Assembly (NCBI RefSeq): GCF_000340215.1
Contig: NW_006921541.1
Location: forward strand, 2,949,527-3,013,526
DNA: 64,000 nucleotides
Reading direction: 5' to 3'
Source: Pseudocercospora fijiensis CIRAD86
Lineage: Eukaryota; Ascomycota; Dothideomycetes; Mycosphaerellales; Mycosphaerellaceae
This document shows, one piece after another, positions 12,421 through 23,328 of this stretch. Position 1 is the first letter of the stretch, and each line of letters begins with the position of its first letter. A program made the translations under genes and the position numbers. Below the pieces are notes generated by a model. The model was not told where the DNA came from, did not search any database, and saw only the letters and a list, made by a program, of their open reading frames with translations.

Positions 12421-12699
12421 TAAAGGACAGAAACTAATACTACTACTACTACTAGTAGTAATAGTATAGGCAACCGAGGGTAATATAACCTATAGCAATA
12501 TAGGCAGCTATGTTTAGCAAGATAGGATAACGAGACTGCCGCTTAGGCTAGTAACTAGAGCCCTATAATATAGGCATTATAGAAGTGTAATATAAACAAT
12601 ATACTATACGAGGTTAATAATCTATCTACTCTATAGAAGGAGGCCTCTTATATAGGCTCAAAACTAGCCTATAGGTGTAGGGCCGGTTACTAGCTAATA
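12421..12699 (-). repeat. GypsyL-1 LTR (promoter-side LTR in coding sense)
   Basis: 279 bp partner of 420-698; the right TSD ATAG follows at 12700-12703. In minus sense this is the 5' LTR. Between it and gag (12420-11600) is about 820 bp of leader with no ORF that I recognise. Confidence 0.93.
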
Positions 12700-12703
12700 A
12701 TAG

Positions 12704-13420
12704 GCTACATTTGCTATATACTAAGGCTAGTTATCCGTATAAAGTCGAATAAAATCCCGGATTTTAGCGGCTCGGACGCTAGGAGACTATAAGACTATAT
12801 ACCTACCGATATCTACGATAAGGAGGCCCTTCTATAAGCTTGTCTCTCGGCCCTTTAGGTATACAGGTTTCCGGCTATCTCTATTATTCCTAGCACACCA
12901 GCCTCGAGGGCAAATGCTAAGACTTTTATCGCAATTTGCGTTTCCTCGTAGGTCGTAGAACGCGATATTAACGTACTATTATATATAATCTTAGACTTAG
13001 AGAGCGTTGTCTAAGGTATTAAGAAGGGCCTTAGTATCTTTATATTGTTATAATATCGTAGAGTTATTATATTATAGCCTTAGAGGGCAAATAGCTGTAT
13101 TCTATAGGCTGTTTTAGCCCGGTTTGTTCTTAGGCTTGTAGGCGAAGAATTAGTTGTATATTGTTAAAATGTCGTAAAAGTCCTATTAAATAACTTAAAA
13201 GTCGATGTAACGTAATTCTTCCTCCTACAAGCCTGAATAGAGGTAGGCACCTTTCCTAAAAGCTACCTATATCGACGCTAGACGCTAGGCGTTAATCGCA
13301 AGGTCTAGATTCACTATCAAGTATAGCTCCGTTTTCCTATTACTCCTATTTATATTTCTCGGAACTGCTTAACACTAGACTTTCAACGATTGCTATAAGC
13401 AGCCCTCGATATCTTTTCCT
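12704..13420. other. RIP-mutated flank between GypsyL-1 and the kinase gene
   Basis: No gene that I can name. On the minus strand around 12.72-13.0 kb a short coherent stretch (YEETQIAIKVLAFALEAGVL) suggests the remains of a gene cut by GypsyL-1, but it is too short to identify. The last 150 bp before 13421 would be the 5' region of the kinase. Confidence 0.4.
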
Positions 13421-14878
13421 ATAGTAGTAGGCGTAGATAATAGCATTAAGCCTATACAAGATGCCTTACACGCCGAGGCAAAGGAGGCAACCCTTATAGC
13501 TATTCCTACGTAGACGGAAGGCCTACCGGACAACGCCTATACAGATATATTTAGAGCCTTAGATTGGAATGCAACACCTCTTAGCCCCCTAAGCAACTAG
13601 CCTACTCCTTTACGATGCTATACTCTAATGCTCTTTGCCGACACCCGCCTAGCTTGCATATTTTAGGGCTAGGAAAGAATCGCTATTTACAATACGCCGT
13701 TTACTCCTTTCTATAGAAAGAATCATTCCGATCTTATAGGAAAGTCGGTTAGATTAGCCTTTAAAGATCATGCTATAGAAATTAAGACGTTGTTTAAAAA
13801 CGCTACTACGATATAGAGAGCAGTCGATGCCGTAGGCTAACTAAAATCATATATTATACAGGACAGCTAGAAGGAACAGCTTTCACAGTTTAGTACCTGC
13901 CTCTTTTTAGAGACGGCGGTAATATCGAAGGATTCTATAATACCGTTCTCGAAACCTCGAACGAGAAAGTAAAGAGCGAAAGGCTATTCGAGGCCTTAGC
14001 CGATAAGAGCGAGAGCAGGCTCTAGTTAATAGCCTAGCACGCACTACTAGGGATGTACCAAACGACTCTAGACAATTAACTAGCCTAGGCGAATGAGCAG
14101 TTCTACGAAATCTTTAAACATAATCGGTCGGATACGGAGATCTTTTCTATACTCGATAAACTTTCGGCTCGTAATAGGGAGATTGCCGTTAGTGACCTTG
14201 CAACGATAATAAAAGGAGGACTAAGGATAGTGCGAGAATTTCAGCTTTAGCGCAAGTAGACTTCTTTAAATGTCGAAGATAACTAGGAAGGAGCTACCTC
14301 TATATAGATTCTAACCTCTAGCTTTCCCTTAATAGAGGACGGAAGAGTCAAACTTATTATAGGTTATATTACTAACATCTCTTATTAAAAGTAGGTAGAA
14401 TCTATTCAATCTCGCAATGCAGAAGCAGTAACTTAAGCCAAACGACGACAAGAAGAATTTATAAGTAAAGTAAACGAAAGCAATATAACGCTTAGTCAAA
14501 TCCTATATGTAACGCAACTGCTTACAATTACATCTTGTACTTCTAGATCGATACTACGAGTTACGAGATGCGCAATCCATTAACAGCAATTACTTAGCTA
14601 GTAGATAGGATAAGATCGTGTCTTAATAAAGACGTCGAAGATACTAAAGAGAGTTACAAAGCAGTTATCGAAAGTAACGTAGATTCAGTAACTACTATAA
14701 TTGCATATAGAGCGTATTAGCGACGTGTAATTAACGACGTTTTAACCTTAAGTCGCCTTAAGTCGAACATGTTTACTATAACTCCTATGCCCGGACGTCC
14801 TATCGATGTAAGTTTAAGCAATCTATTAGTTCAAGAATTCTTAGATTATAGTCTAGTCGATTACTGCAATCGTTAATA
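13421..14878 (+). pseudogene. Hybrid histidine kinase, N-terminal part (PAS/sensor and H-box), RIP-mutated
   Basis: First part of a fungal hybrid sensor kinase. The frame begins near 13421 (ATA, probably ex-ATG) and reads GVDNSIKPIQDALHAEAKEA, then ALDWNATPLSPLS, RIAIYNTPFTPFYRKNHSDL (PAS-like sensor region), YLPLFRDGGNIEGFYNTVLE (typical of a second sensor module) and GYITNIS before the dimerisation helix. The H-box reads SYEMRNPLTAIT at 14559-14594. The phosphoacceptor His that belongs at its second position is TAC (Tyr) at 14562-14564, exactly the CAC-to-TAC change RIP makes. The frame runs to VLTLSRLKSNMFTITPMPG and is cut at 14878 by a Copia element; the gene resumes at 21776. RIP stops occur throughout. 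Confidence 0.85.
14562..14564 (+). other. H-box His codon changed to Tyr
   Basis: TAC stands where fungal hybrid kinases have the autophosphorylated His of S-H-E-M-R-N-P. A C-to-T change in a CA context explains it. With the catalytic His lost, the kinase would be dead even without the insertions. Confidence 0.8.
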
Positions 14879-15030
14879 TATTATAATTAAGCTAAGTAGA
14901 ACAAGTCATTAATTGATTGACTATAGAATTGTATAGAGAAGAAGGGATCAAGTTCTATCTGCGCTAGATGCTATATATATTACTAGGAAATTAGCTCTTA
15001 GCACTTGGTAGTGCTGACTAATCTACAACA
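14879..15030 (-). repeat. Copia LTR, left
   Basis: 152 bp. It starts TATTATAATTAAGC and ends ATCTACAACA. Differences from the right LTR are mostly transitions of the RIP type. Confidence 0.9.
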
Positions 15031-15349
15031 CTCCCCCTTAGGTAGAATCTGTTAGAATAAAAGGCTATTTTCCCTTACTTAACTGCTGCACGCGTTGTTA
15101 GTTAAAGTGTAACTACCTTGTAACTTATTAGATACAAGTAACCTACATATAACGATCCAAGTAACCTAGGGTTGCTTCTCCTAGCTCGCTAATTGGTCTA
15201 GTCCTTTTATATACATTAGAGTAAAGGTAAAGTCGTACTTGCCGTACGCTTACTGCTTAGACCCTAAGCCTAGCAGTCTATATTTAAGAAGTGCGCTTTC
15301 TATTCAAACTTGAACTTCTTCTTTCTACTAACTAATATACAACTAACAC

Positions 15350-16665
15350 TTTCCAATATAGCTTAACTTAACCTAACTCCAATTAGAGGTACTATTATAG
15401 CTATAGCAACTTAGTCTAGTCTAGGTAGCCTAGCTACTAGTATAGGTAGTAGTAGCGGAGGAGATAATCCGAACAAGAAGTTGCCTAGTCGCTATAACAA
15501 GTAGTAGCTAATTGATAACAGTAAGGCTTTTGCTAATTAGCGCCTTCCTATACTAATAGAGAGCAGTCTTAAAGGAGATTGAGATTACCGTCGCGCTCCT
15601 ATAGAAGATCCTAACCGCTCTAGCTAACTCGAAGTTTAACGAAATGCCTCTATAGCTACGCAATACCGACGTTGTTATCTTCGTACGTACCCTTAAGCAA
15701 AAGGGCAGCAACTCTCCCTTGTACCTAACTGTCGTAGCTATAATACGTAGGGCGGATAAGAAGTTCAACCTAGCCTCTAGATCTAACGTTAACTATCTTC
15801 CGGCTATACTCGTATATGCTGCTTCTAGTCGCACTGTTTATTAGGGAAATAATAGGTGTAAGTCCTATTAGGAGGGTAAGGGTGTATATAAGGAGTGTAT
15901 TACTCTAACCGTTAATAGGAGCAAGTTCCTTAAGGGTGCCTATACTAATTGTACTAGCCCGAATTATTATAGTTATTATAACAAGTCGAGTAAGTTAGGT
16001 TTAACTTAAGACCTTAATTAGGAAGAACTAACTAGGTTGTAGGCTATGTATCGCGCCCTCGTTCGAGCACTAACCGCTAGGCAGGTCTTCTAGGTCCTGT
16101 TAGGCTACCGCCTCGTAACCTAGGCAGTATAGCAGGCAGTAATTAGCGTCGCTTGCATATCCCGATTCCTTCCGGGATCAATTAGAACACTCCGGAAGGC
16201 GCTTAGGCGATTACGAATGCGTTAGCTTAGTAGGTAGGAGTCTACGTAGCTACTGCGATAGCTAGTCGTAGTCGCAATCTAAACTCTCGGCTTTCTTCTA
16301 GATCGGCTATACTAGCCCCGTCTAGCTCCTCTTAGAGTAGACTGTCCGATCGTTACTCTTCTTAGAGTAGGCTATCTAATCGTTAGGATAAAGAAAAGGG
16401 TAATTCTAACGAGGAAATAGGCAGTCCTTAAAGCGATAGGAGTATTCTTAGAAGGTTAGAGATCCTTTAGACAAAACTTCTAATATATAATTTGAGATTT
16501 GTAGTATTAGGGAGATTCTAGTCCTATAGATTAGGCTAATCTAGCTTCGATGTTTGTTTCTGCTTTAAGATATTATACTAAGAGCTAAAAGATTGCTCTA
16601 GATACCGAGATGCCCCGGTAGAGAACTAGAAGAGTAGTTAGTCTATAGAGAGTAATAAAATAAAA
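15350..16665 (+). pseudogene. Antisense cysteine-rich ORF carried by the Copia element
   Basis: A coherent plus-strand frame of about 430 codons, opposite to the Copia gag-pol and convergent with it. It reads LKEIEITVALL near 15.57 kb, NTDVVIFVRTLKQKGSNSPL, then a cysteine cluster near 15.85-16.0 kb: R-C-K-S-Y then EGKGVYKECITL, then KGAYTNCTSPNYYSYYN. Several Tyr codons sit where Cys is expected (TGC/TGT to TAC/TAT). The C-K-x-C, G-x-G-x-x-x-x-C and C-x-N-C spacing resembles the small cysteine-rich domain (DUF3716-like) common in ascomycete repeats; this is from memory and needs a profile search. A C-terminal region (RSFRQNF, LASMFVSALRYYTKS) follows. Function unknown. A related cluster occurs at 28.2-28.4 kb. 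Confidence 0.6.
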
Positions 16666-19600
16666 ATAAGTGTATTGAGTTTGACTTCCTATTCTAGTAA
16701 CAAATGAGAATAAAATAAGTAACTTTAGAGTTTGCCCTTTACTAGTCTAGATCCTAGAGGATAGGGTTGTTTGACTTAGGCTTAGTAAGCCAGTCTGCTA
16801 TTTAGAGATTAGTAGGAATGTACTAAACATCAATCCTCCCTTTGTTATACTATTCCCTATAGTAATAGTTCCTTAGAGAAACATGCCTTAATCTGCTAGA
16901 GTTAGTATAATTCTTTACAAGGTAGATAGTTAACTAGTTATCGCAGTTGATTTTGATATAGTCAAACTTAAACCTAGTAAAGCTACTAATTTCCTTAGAG
17001 AGGTTCCTTAGCTACTTTAGCTCCCTTGTAGCTTTAGTTAGTACTATATACTTAGCTTTAGTACTAGAGTAGACAACTTCTTTCTAAAGCTAGGATCTCT
17101 AGAGAACTAGTCCTCCTACTATAAGGAGTAGGAATCCTAATATAGACCTCGAGGTCTTTAGGTTACTAGCAAAGTTAGAATCTAAGTAGACCTTAAGGTA
17201 GCTCTTAATGTCAACCTTGCTAGACTTACTCTTCTTAAACACTAGGGACTTGTTAACTGTTCCTGCAATATATTTCTAAATATGTCTTACTGCTGTAATA
17301 TGCTCTAGTCTAGGGTTTTATAGGAATCTAGCTAGGTGGTTAACAGCATAAGTAATATCAGGTCTTATCTAGTTAGAAAGATACTGCAGCTCCCTAATTA
17401 TCTAATTGAAGAGTTTATAGTTCTCCTTCTTATAGTCTAGCTCGAAAGCAGTTAGGAGTTTCTTAAGTAGGTACTTTACACCCTTGCATTAGTTAAGACT
17501 ATGCTTTCTTAGCTTCTCTAGAGAGTAGTGCTTCTAGGAGATTCTAAGACTTGTACTGTCTTTAATAATATGCAGTCCTAGGAAGAGGTTTATCTAGACA
17601 ACCTTAATAGTATAGGTTTTCCTAAGTCCTTTAATTAGCTTGTCAATCCTAGCTTAAGTCTTACTAAAGATCTGAAAGTTATTAATATAAAGGATAACTA
17701 TAATCCCTTCTCTAATAAAGAGGCAGGCATCGCTCTTAGTTTTATATAAACTAAGGGTCTTGAGTATAGCTTTAGCATCGTAGTACTACAAAGCAGCTAA
17801 CTACTTTATACTATATAAGCCTTTCTATACAATTATATATAGAAATTCCTCTAGGTCTTTTCTAATCAAATGTAACCCCTTAGGTGCGTTTATGTAGTTA
17901 GGTCTATTAATGTCTGGTTCTAGAAATGTAGCCTTAACATCTACTTAATATCTAACCTAGCCAAAAGTAGCTGAAAGTCCTAAGTAGAACCTGCTTATTG
18001 CAGCTCTTAGGGTTGGAGCAAAGGTTTCTTTAAAGTTAACACCTTTCCTCTAGGTAAACCCCTTAGCTATACATCTCGCCTTAAACTTCTTAGTGGAACT
18101 ATTAGGTAAGCGCTTAATCTTCTAGACCTATTTGCTTAACATTGGTTTTCTACCTTTTAGAAGTTCTTTAGTAGAGATCCATTTAAGGGTGCCTGTTTTA
18201 TCTAAGGACCTAAGTTCTTTAGTAATAGCTTCCCTCTAAAGCTTAGTATCTGTGCTATTTAGTGCTTTATAAAGTGTAGATAGCTCACCCTCCCCTAGCT
18301 TCTTAGCCTTCTTCTTTAGGAATCTCCTAAGAGCAGCATTTAGGACCCTAGCTATATTGCTATAGTTAGGTCTCCTTGTCTGCCTGCCCCTCGAGGATAT
18401 TATAGGAGGTGTATCTATAAGGTCTGAGTACCTTAGCTTTGTTACAGCTCCTAGAGCTGCTAGTAGTAAGGCACTTCTTAGCCTTTTCTGCCCTACTAGC
18501 TAGTTTAGCTAGTATACGACTAGCCTAATTGCAACTTCCTAAGCTACTAGTAGTAAGGCGGCTCTCGGCCTTTTCTAACCTGCTAACTAGTTTAGTTAGT
18601 ACATTATCGGCGTATCCTTATCCTTAGCATTCTTAGGCTAGTATTGGTTCTTAGGGGCCTGTAGCTCCCGGGTCTCTTCGACTAGGCTTTCTAGATTCTC
18701 TAGACCTAATAGAATCTGCTCCCCCTAAAGAGGTGTTTCCCCTAAAGGTATTAGCTCCCCCGAAGGTACTAGCTCCCCCGAAGGTGCTTAAAACGGCTCT
18801 TTACTACTTCTAGAAGGAATAGGTCTACCAACTACCTGCTAGCTGCTCTAGGCTTGCTCAACATTAGGTAGGAATCCTAAAGCCACTCTAGATTCACTAG
18901 GGTCAATTCCTAACTAAGAGTGTTTAATAACTTGAATTTAGGGAGGGGCTAGATTTACCTTTCTGCCTTTATCCCCGTAGGTCCAATCTTTATTAAAGGT
19001 AATATAATAGGAGAATTTGATTTTATACTACTACAGTCCTTTACTATAGTTAAACTAAGGCCGCTAGAGGAGGTAGTTTGTCGAGGAGTTACTCTAGAAT
19101 CTAATGCTCTAGTAGATTAGAGCTCTTAATATAAACTTTGTACCTCTTAGCCTCTCTTCTTTACTAATGTGCTTGTATGCCTTACAACCAAATCTCCTAA
19201 CCCTAGACAGATCTACTAGAGTTCCCCCTTGCTTTAGATCCCTTTTAAGATAGACTAGAGGAACCTCCTTAGTTATTAGGTTGGCTAGCCTATTAGTTAA
19301 GTGCATAGAGTGCTTAACAGCATAGCTCTACAGCTCTTATAGTAAACCTGCATTAATGAGCATAGCCCTAGCCTTTGCTAGGATAGTCTTGTTTAATAAC
19401 TCTATAATGCCATTTTGTTTAGGTATATAGGGGCTTAAGAAATCCCACCTGTACCCCTTAATTTTAGCAGCCTTTTAAAGGTGCTTGTTGTTAAACTAGC
19501 CCCTATTGTCTGAGAACCAGATCTTTAGTCTTTTACTAAATTGATTGGCCTATAAGCTTATCCACTTCTTAATAAGAGCGGGACCATTTTTTAGGTCCGG

Positions 19601-21590
19601 GGTCTCGTTATCCTATCTATGCCTTGTCTTTGCACAAGTTAGTAGGTACAAGTAGCGGTTCCTATAGATATCTAGAGGTGTAACTAGTCTAACAATATTA
19701 ATATAGATTTCATCTAGAGCTTGAACTAGAGTCCTTCTTACAATCCTTAAGACTATCCTCTAAGACCTTGCAAGCTTATAGGCTTTATAGTGCCCTAATT
19801 CGGTAGTATTAATATAGTTAATGCTAAGACAGTCTTAGTAGGCTTTGGTTGCATTCAGTATCTTGCTTCTAATATAGCTAAGTCTCTAATGCACTCTAAC
19901 AGTGTCTGCCTTTAGTTAGGCAACTGCTAGCATAATAGCTAGCTAGCTTTTAGGAGGAACAATCCTAACATGCTTTAGAACTGTTATAACATTGTTAATC
20001 TTTGCCTCTCTAATAACCTTACTATCCTTTCTTTAGATAGTTATAGTTAGCCTGTATAGGAAGTATCCAGTTTTACTATAGATCCTCTCTACTAAGATTA
20101 GATTTATATTAGAGTTAGGTAAATACAATACTTCTCTAAGCACCATCTTTGTAGTTTTGCCTTTCTAAAGGAATTTAAGGTAAATGTCCCTAATTATTCT
20201 ATAGCTTCCCTTACCTAAAGCAAGGCTGAACTTAGTAGGTAATTTAAGGGATCTAAGGTTATAGAACTAGTCCTTGTTATTGAATATGTAGTATAATGTG
20301 CTAGTATCCTAGATTTTGATTGCTTTGTCCTAGTTTGCAGGGGATGCTAATGCAATAGGAGTTAGGCTTTAATTAAAGGATGCTTAGGCTAGGGTTAGTG
20401 CAACGCATGCCCCTAAAGCCTAGCCTTCCGAGTTAGAATCTGATTTATACTCGTTATTATCATCGCTGCTGTTATCTTTTCTAGTAGCTGCAGCCTTGTT
20501 CCTAGACTTAGATTTATCCTTATCCTTTGATTTAGACTTGTCCTTGTCTTTTGACTTCTTCTTTAACTTGCCCTTATCCTTAGATAGCTTTCTATTAGGA
20601 TGTTGTTTCTAGCACTTTGCATTGGTATGCTTGTGCTTGTAGTGCTAACACTACTTATTGTTATCCCTAACCTTAATATTAGAGACAACTGCAAAGGCTT
20701 TGCCTTATTACTAGTTCTATAACCTTAGAGGCTTTTCCTTCCTAAGGGATATAATTATTGCTTCGAGAGTCTAGCTAGTCCCTTCTAGTTTGTTATTGTG
20801 CCTCTAACTTCTGAGCTATTTATAGTGCTAAAGACTATTAATAAAGAGCATCCTAATCATTATATCTAGGATTTTGATATCCTTAGGCTTAACCCCGTAT
20901 ACTCTTTCAAACTGCTTAGTAGCTATTTTGTGCTTCTATACCTATGCTTAGAAGTCTTTATAGTACTTAAGGGTACTGTCGGATGTTGCTTGCTTAAGAG
21001 TAACTGTTCTAAAATCCTTTAGGGTATTATAGATATCTGCTGTAATAATTGGTTAGTATGTAGCTGCTATAGTCTCGTAGTAGTCCTTAGCAGTCTTCTA
21101 CGTAATTATGCTCCCAAAATTGGGTCTTAGATCTAGTAAGATCATCTTAACTAGAATGCCTATAGCAATGCTATCCTTCTCTATAAACTCTCTAAGGGCT
21201 TTATTAAAATCCGGATCGTTATCGTAGTCAATTCGGAGAGGTTTATAGTACAGCTTTGCCTATTTCAAGTTATGAAGTACATATCTATACACTTTCTCCT
21301 TTAGTAGCTCCTTCTAAAGGATCTGTCTCTATAATAAAAAGTTAGTCGTCCTCGTAAGGATACGATTTTCCTTAATGCTTTTTACGGATTCTTTGTTGTT
21401 AGCTATACTACTAAGCTCTTTCTTAGCTCGCTTAGCTTGCAGGTGCTAATTGTTAGTTAGATCTGATTTAGTACTAAGTGCAGGGTAGCCCTATTTCGGT
21501 TGTTAACTCTAGAGGTGCTACTTAATCTATAGCTAGTAGAATTAGCTTTAAACTAGTATCTCTATAATAACAATTCGTCTGTATTAGTTA
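16650..21590 (-). pseudogene. Copia gag-pol polyprotein (gag, integrase, RT, RNase H)
   Basis: Minus strand; limits approximate. Gag lies at about 21.4-20.5 kb and ends with a zinc knuckle reading C-x-H-Y-K-H-K-H-T-N-A-K-C-x-K-Q-H-P near 20.65 kb, followed by a Lys/Asp/Ser linker. Integrase is at about 20.2-19.0 kb; its end reads LTNRLANLITKEVPLVYL and RRFGCKAYKHISKEERLRGT, typical of Copia. RT spans about 18.3-17.4 kb; the catalytic box reads LYINN near 17.68 kb (Y-V-D-D expected, both Asp now Asn by RIP). RNase H follows (ELQYLSN, RPDITYAVNHLARFL). Domain order integrase before RT confirms Ty1/Copia. Confidence 0.88.
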
Positions 21591-21623
21591 GGACAGGTAA
21601 GCGTATACGCCGGGCTTATAACC

Positions 21624-21775
21624 TATTGTAATTAAGCTAAGCAGAACAAGTTATTAATTAATTAACTATAGAATTATATAGAGAAGAAGGGATTAAGTTC
21701 TATCTGCGCTAGATGCTACATATATTACTGGGAAATTAGCTCTTAGCACTTAGTAGTGCTAACTGATCCACAACA
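21624..21775 (-). repeat. Copia LTR, right (5' LTR in coding sense)
   Basis: 152 bp, starts TATTGTAATTAAGC, ends GATCCACAACA. Followed by the target copy CAATA. Confidence 0.9.
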
Positions 21776-21979
21776 CAATAGGCGCTCCTAGCTAGATTAA
21801 GCTTCTATTTACGGTCTGCGCTAACTCTATATCTGTCTTAATAGGTTGTGAATAATACTATTAAGATGTTTAGTACTAAGAGCGCTATAGAGGAGATCGA
21901 AATAGAGGCCTTGCAGGATTACTCGTACCACAATGCCGATATTGACTATGTTCTGCTAGACCCTCCCAGGCTTACCCAG

Positions 21980-22045
21980 GTATGTCACGAGCCGAATTCT
22001 GCCTGAAGTCTGCTAGATGGAAAGGCTAAACTGTGCTTACCTTAG
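21980..22045 (+). other. Kinase intron 1 (66 bp)
   Basis: GTATGT donor, GGCTAAAC branch-like site, CTTAG acceptor. Splicing joins DPPRLTQ to VLINMISNAI in frame, as in related kinases. Confidence 0.85.
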
Positions 22046-23038
22046 GTTCTCATCAACATGATCAGTAATGCCATCAAATTCACCAGCTCGCAGCCGACGA
22101 GAAGAATATCAATAGTCTATGGTGCACAGAAGTACCGACCTCCCAGGATCAGAACCATTTTCGGGGACTTGGACTGGATTGGAGCGCAAGACACCGAACG
22201 TGTAAATCTAGCCCTTGGAACGCCAGACTCAGGCAGTGAGAAGCTCTACCTGTATTTTTGCGTCCAAGATACTGGTCGTGGAATGACAAAGGAGGAGCAG
22301 GAGAAGTTGTTTCAGCGGTTCTCACAGGCCCGACCGAAGACCGACATCGCATATGGAGGAAGTGGACTTGGGCTCTATATCTGCCGACAGCTTTCGGAAA
22401 AGCAAGGAGGCGGTGTAGGATGTGCGTCTCGAAGTGGTGAAGGATCAGTCTTTGGCTTCTACATCCAGACCACGACTGTTAAATTCACAGACCTTTCTGC
22501 AGAGCAGAAACTAGCAGACCCGGCTCCCAAGGCGAAACCCGTCAATTCACGCCCAAATCTACCACAACGCAGCTCTAGCGCTCCTCCTGATCCGAAGCCA
22601 GTGAGAACGACATCGGAGAGCCATTCGCGTACAGCTCAAACTCCCACAGATACGGTCATGGCAGAAGGAATCAAAGACAAGGACGGTCCGAGTCGTGAAG
22701 ATGACGACAAAGAACTGGAGACAGCGGATATCATGCTTGCCTCTCCTCCCGTTGACGGAAATCGGCAACTCGAGGCTCATCCGGAAAGGGCGCCGGCAGG
22801 TGAAGAGTTTCCCAAGGAGAAACAATCGCAGCATCAGAACAATTTTCACATCTTGCTTGTAGAGGACAACTTGGTCAATCAGAAAATTCTGGCAAACCAG
22901 CTGAGGAAAGCGAAGTGCACGGTAATCGTCGCGAATCATGGCGAAGAGGCCTTGAATATTCTGGAAGGTAGCGACTGCTGGCAGTCGCGAAGCGATGACG
23001 CGGAGGCAGAGAAGATCGATTTGTTGCTCATGGATTGG

Positions 23039-23094
23039 GTAAGCCACGCGTAGCAGATGATATGTGCAATGATTGATTTCTGACTTTTTTGTAG
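23039..23094 (+). other. Kinase intron 2 (56 bp)
   Basis: GTAAGC donor, TCTGAC branch-like site, TTGTAG acceptor. It joins LLLMDW to EMPVMDG, completing the receiver phosphorylation loop. Confidence 0.9.
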
Positions 23095-23292
23095 GAAATG
23101 CCTGTCATGGACGGCTTGACATGCACTCGCAAAATCCGTGAACTTGAGAATCAGGGCCAGATTACCAGACGTTTGGATATCATTGGCACGACAGCAAATG
23201 TGAGACAGGAACAGCAAGATCAAGCTATGGAGGCGGGCATGGATTCAGTCATGTCGAAGCCTTTTACAGTTGGAGAGTTATTGCAGAGGATA

Positions 23293-23328
23293 CTGTGCTT
23301 TGCAGGAAGGTTGAGAATGCTAAGACCT
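23293..23328 (+). repeat. Mariner left terminal inverted repeat
   Basis: Matches the reverse complement of 26644-26679 with two differences (G/A and C/T, RIP type). In frame it adds a false C-terminal tail to the kinase ORF, which appears to end at 23355. Confidence 0.9.

Larger units (their letters stand above)
420..12699 (-). mobile_element. GypsyL-1: 12.3 kb LTR retrotransposon, RIP-inactivated
   Basis: Both ends carry 279 bp direct repeats that start TAAAGGAC and end CTAATA, that is TG...CA with both ends changed to TA by RIP. They are flanked by ATAG at 416-419 and 12700-12703. In the minus direction the order is LTR, gag-pro, pol (RT, RNase H, integrase), a 400 bp spacer, a 909-codon unknown ORF, LTR. 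Palindromic hairpins sit at the ORF boundaries. A second copy (GypsyL-2) lies at 47152-59440 in the same orientation and aligns end to end. The element is clearly Ty3/Gypsy-like from its domain order and its RT and integrase sequence. About 12.3 kb is long for the family because of the extra ORF. Every ORF is full of RIP stops, so it is dead. Confidence 0.93.
14879..21775 (-). mobile_element. Ty1/Copia-type LTR retrotransposon inside the kinase gene
   Basis: 6.9 kb with 152 bp LTRs at 14879-15030 and 21624-21775. The right LTR ends in ACAACA and its start TATTGT is RIP-changed TGTTGT, so the ends are inverted repeats. The target duplication is TAATA (14874-14878) and CAATA (21776-21780), differing by one RIP-type change. 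The gag-pol reads on the minus strand. The 1.6 kb between the pol end and the left LTR holds a plus-strand ORF. It is less mutated than GypsyL but still full of stops. Confidence 0.92.
21776..23292 (+). pseudogene. Hybrid histidine kinase, C-terminal part (ATPase and receiver)
   Basis: Continuation of the gene broken at 14878. RIP damage fades by about 21.86 kb; from there the DNA has normal CA/TG content and an open frame. It reads IEALQDYSYHNADIDYVLLD, then the N-box LINMISNAIKFT, the G1 box VQDTGRGM, LFQRFSQAR and the G2 box GGSGLGLYICRQL: an HATPase that binds ATP and phosphorylates the H-box. A Ser/Pro-rich linker (about 22.5-22.8 kb) leads to a receiver domain: HILLVEDNLVNQKIL, phosphoacceptor Asp in LLLMDWEMPVMDG, GTTAN and the conserved Lys in MSKPF. 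Exons are 21776-21979, 22046-23038 and 23095-23292. The gene is cut by a mariner-type element at 23293; the true 3' end resumes at 26680. The apparent ORF beyond 23292 is transposon sequence. Confidence 0.9.

Noticed and set aside
15553..15768. Minus-strand 71-codon ORF in the Copia element
   Set aside because: Lies opposite the longer coherent plus-strand cysteine-rich ORF and matches no Copia domain.
22149..23223. Minus-strand ORFs opposite the histidine kinase
   Set aside because: Shadows of the kinase coding sequence, which has clear domain motifs and introns on the plus strand.
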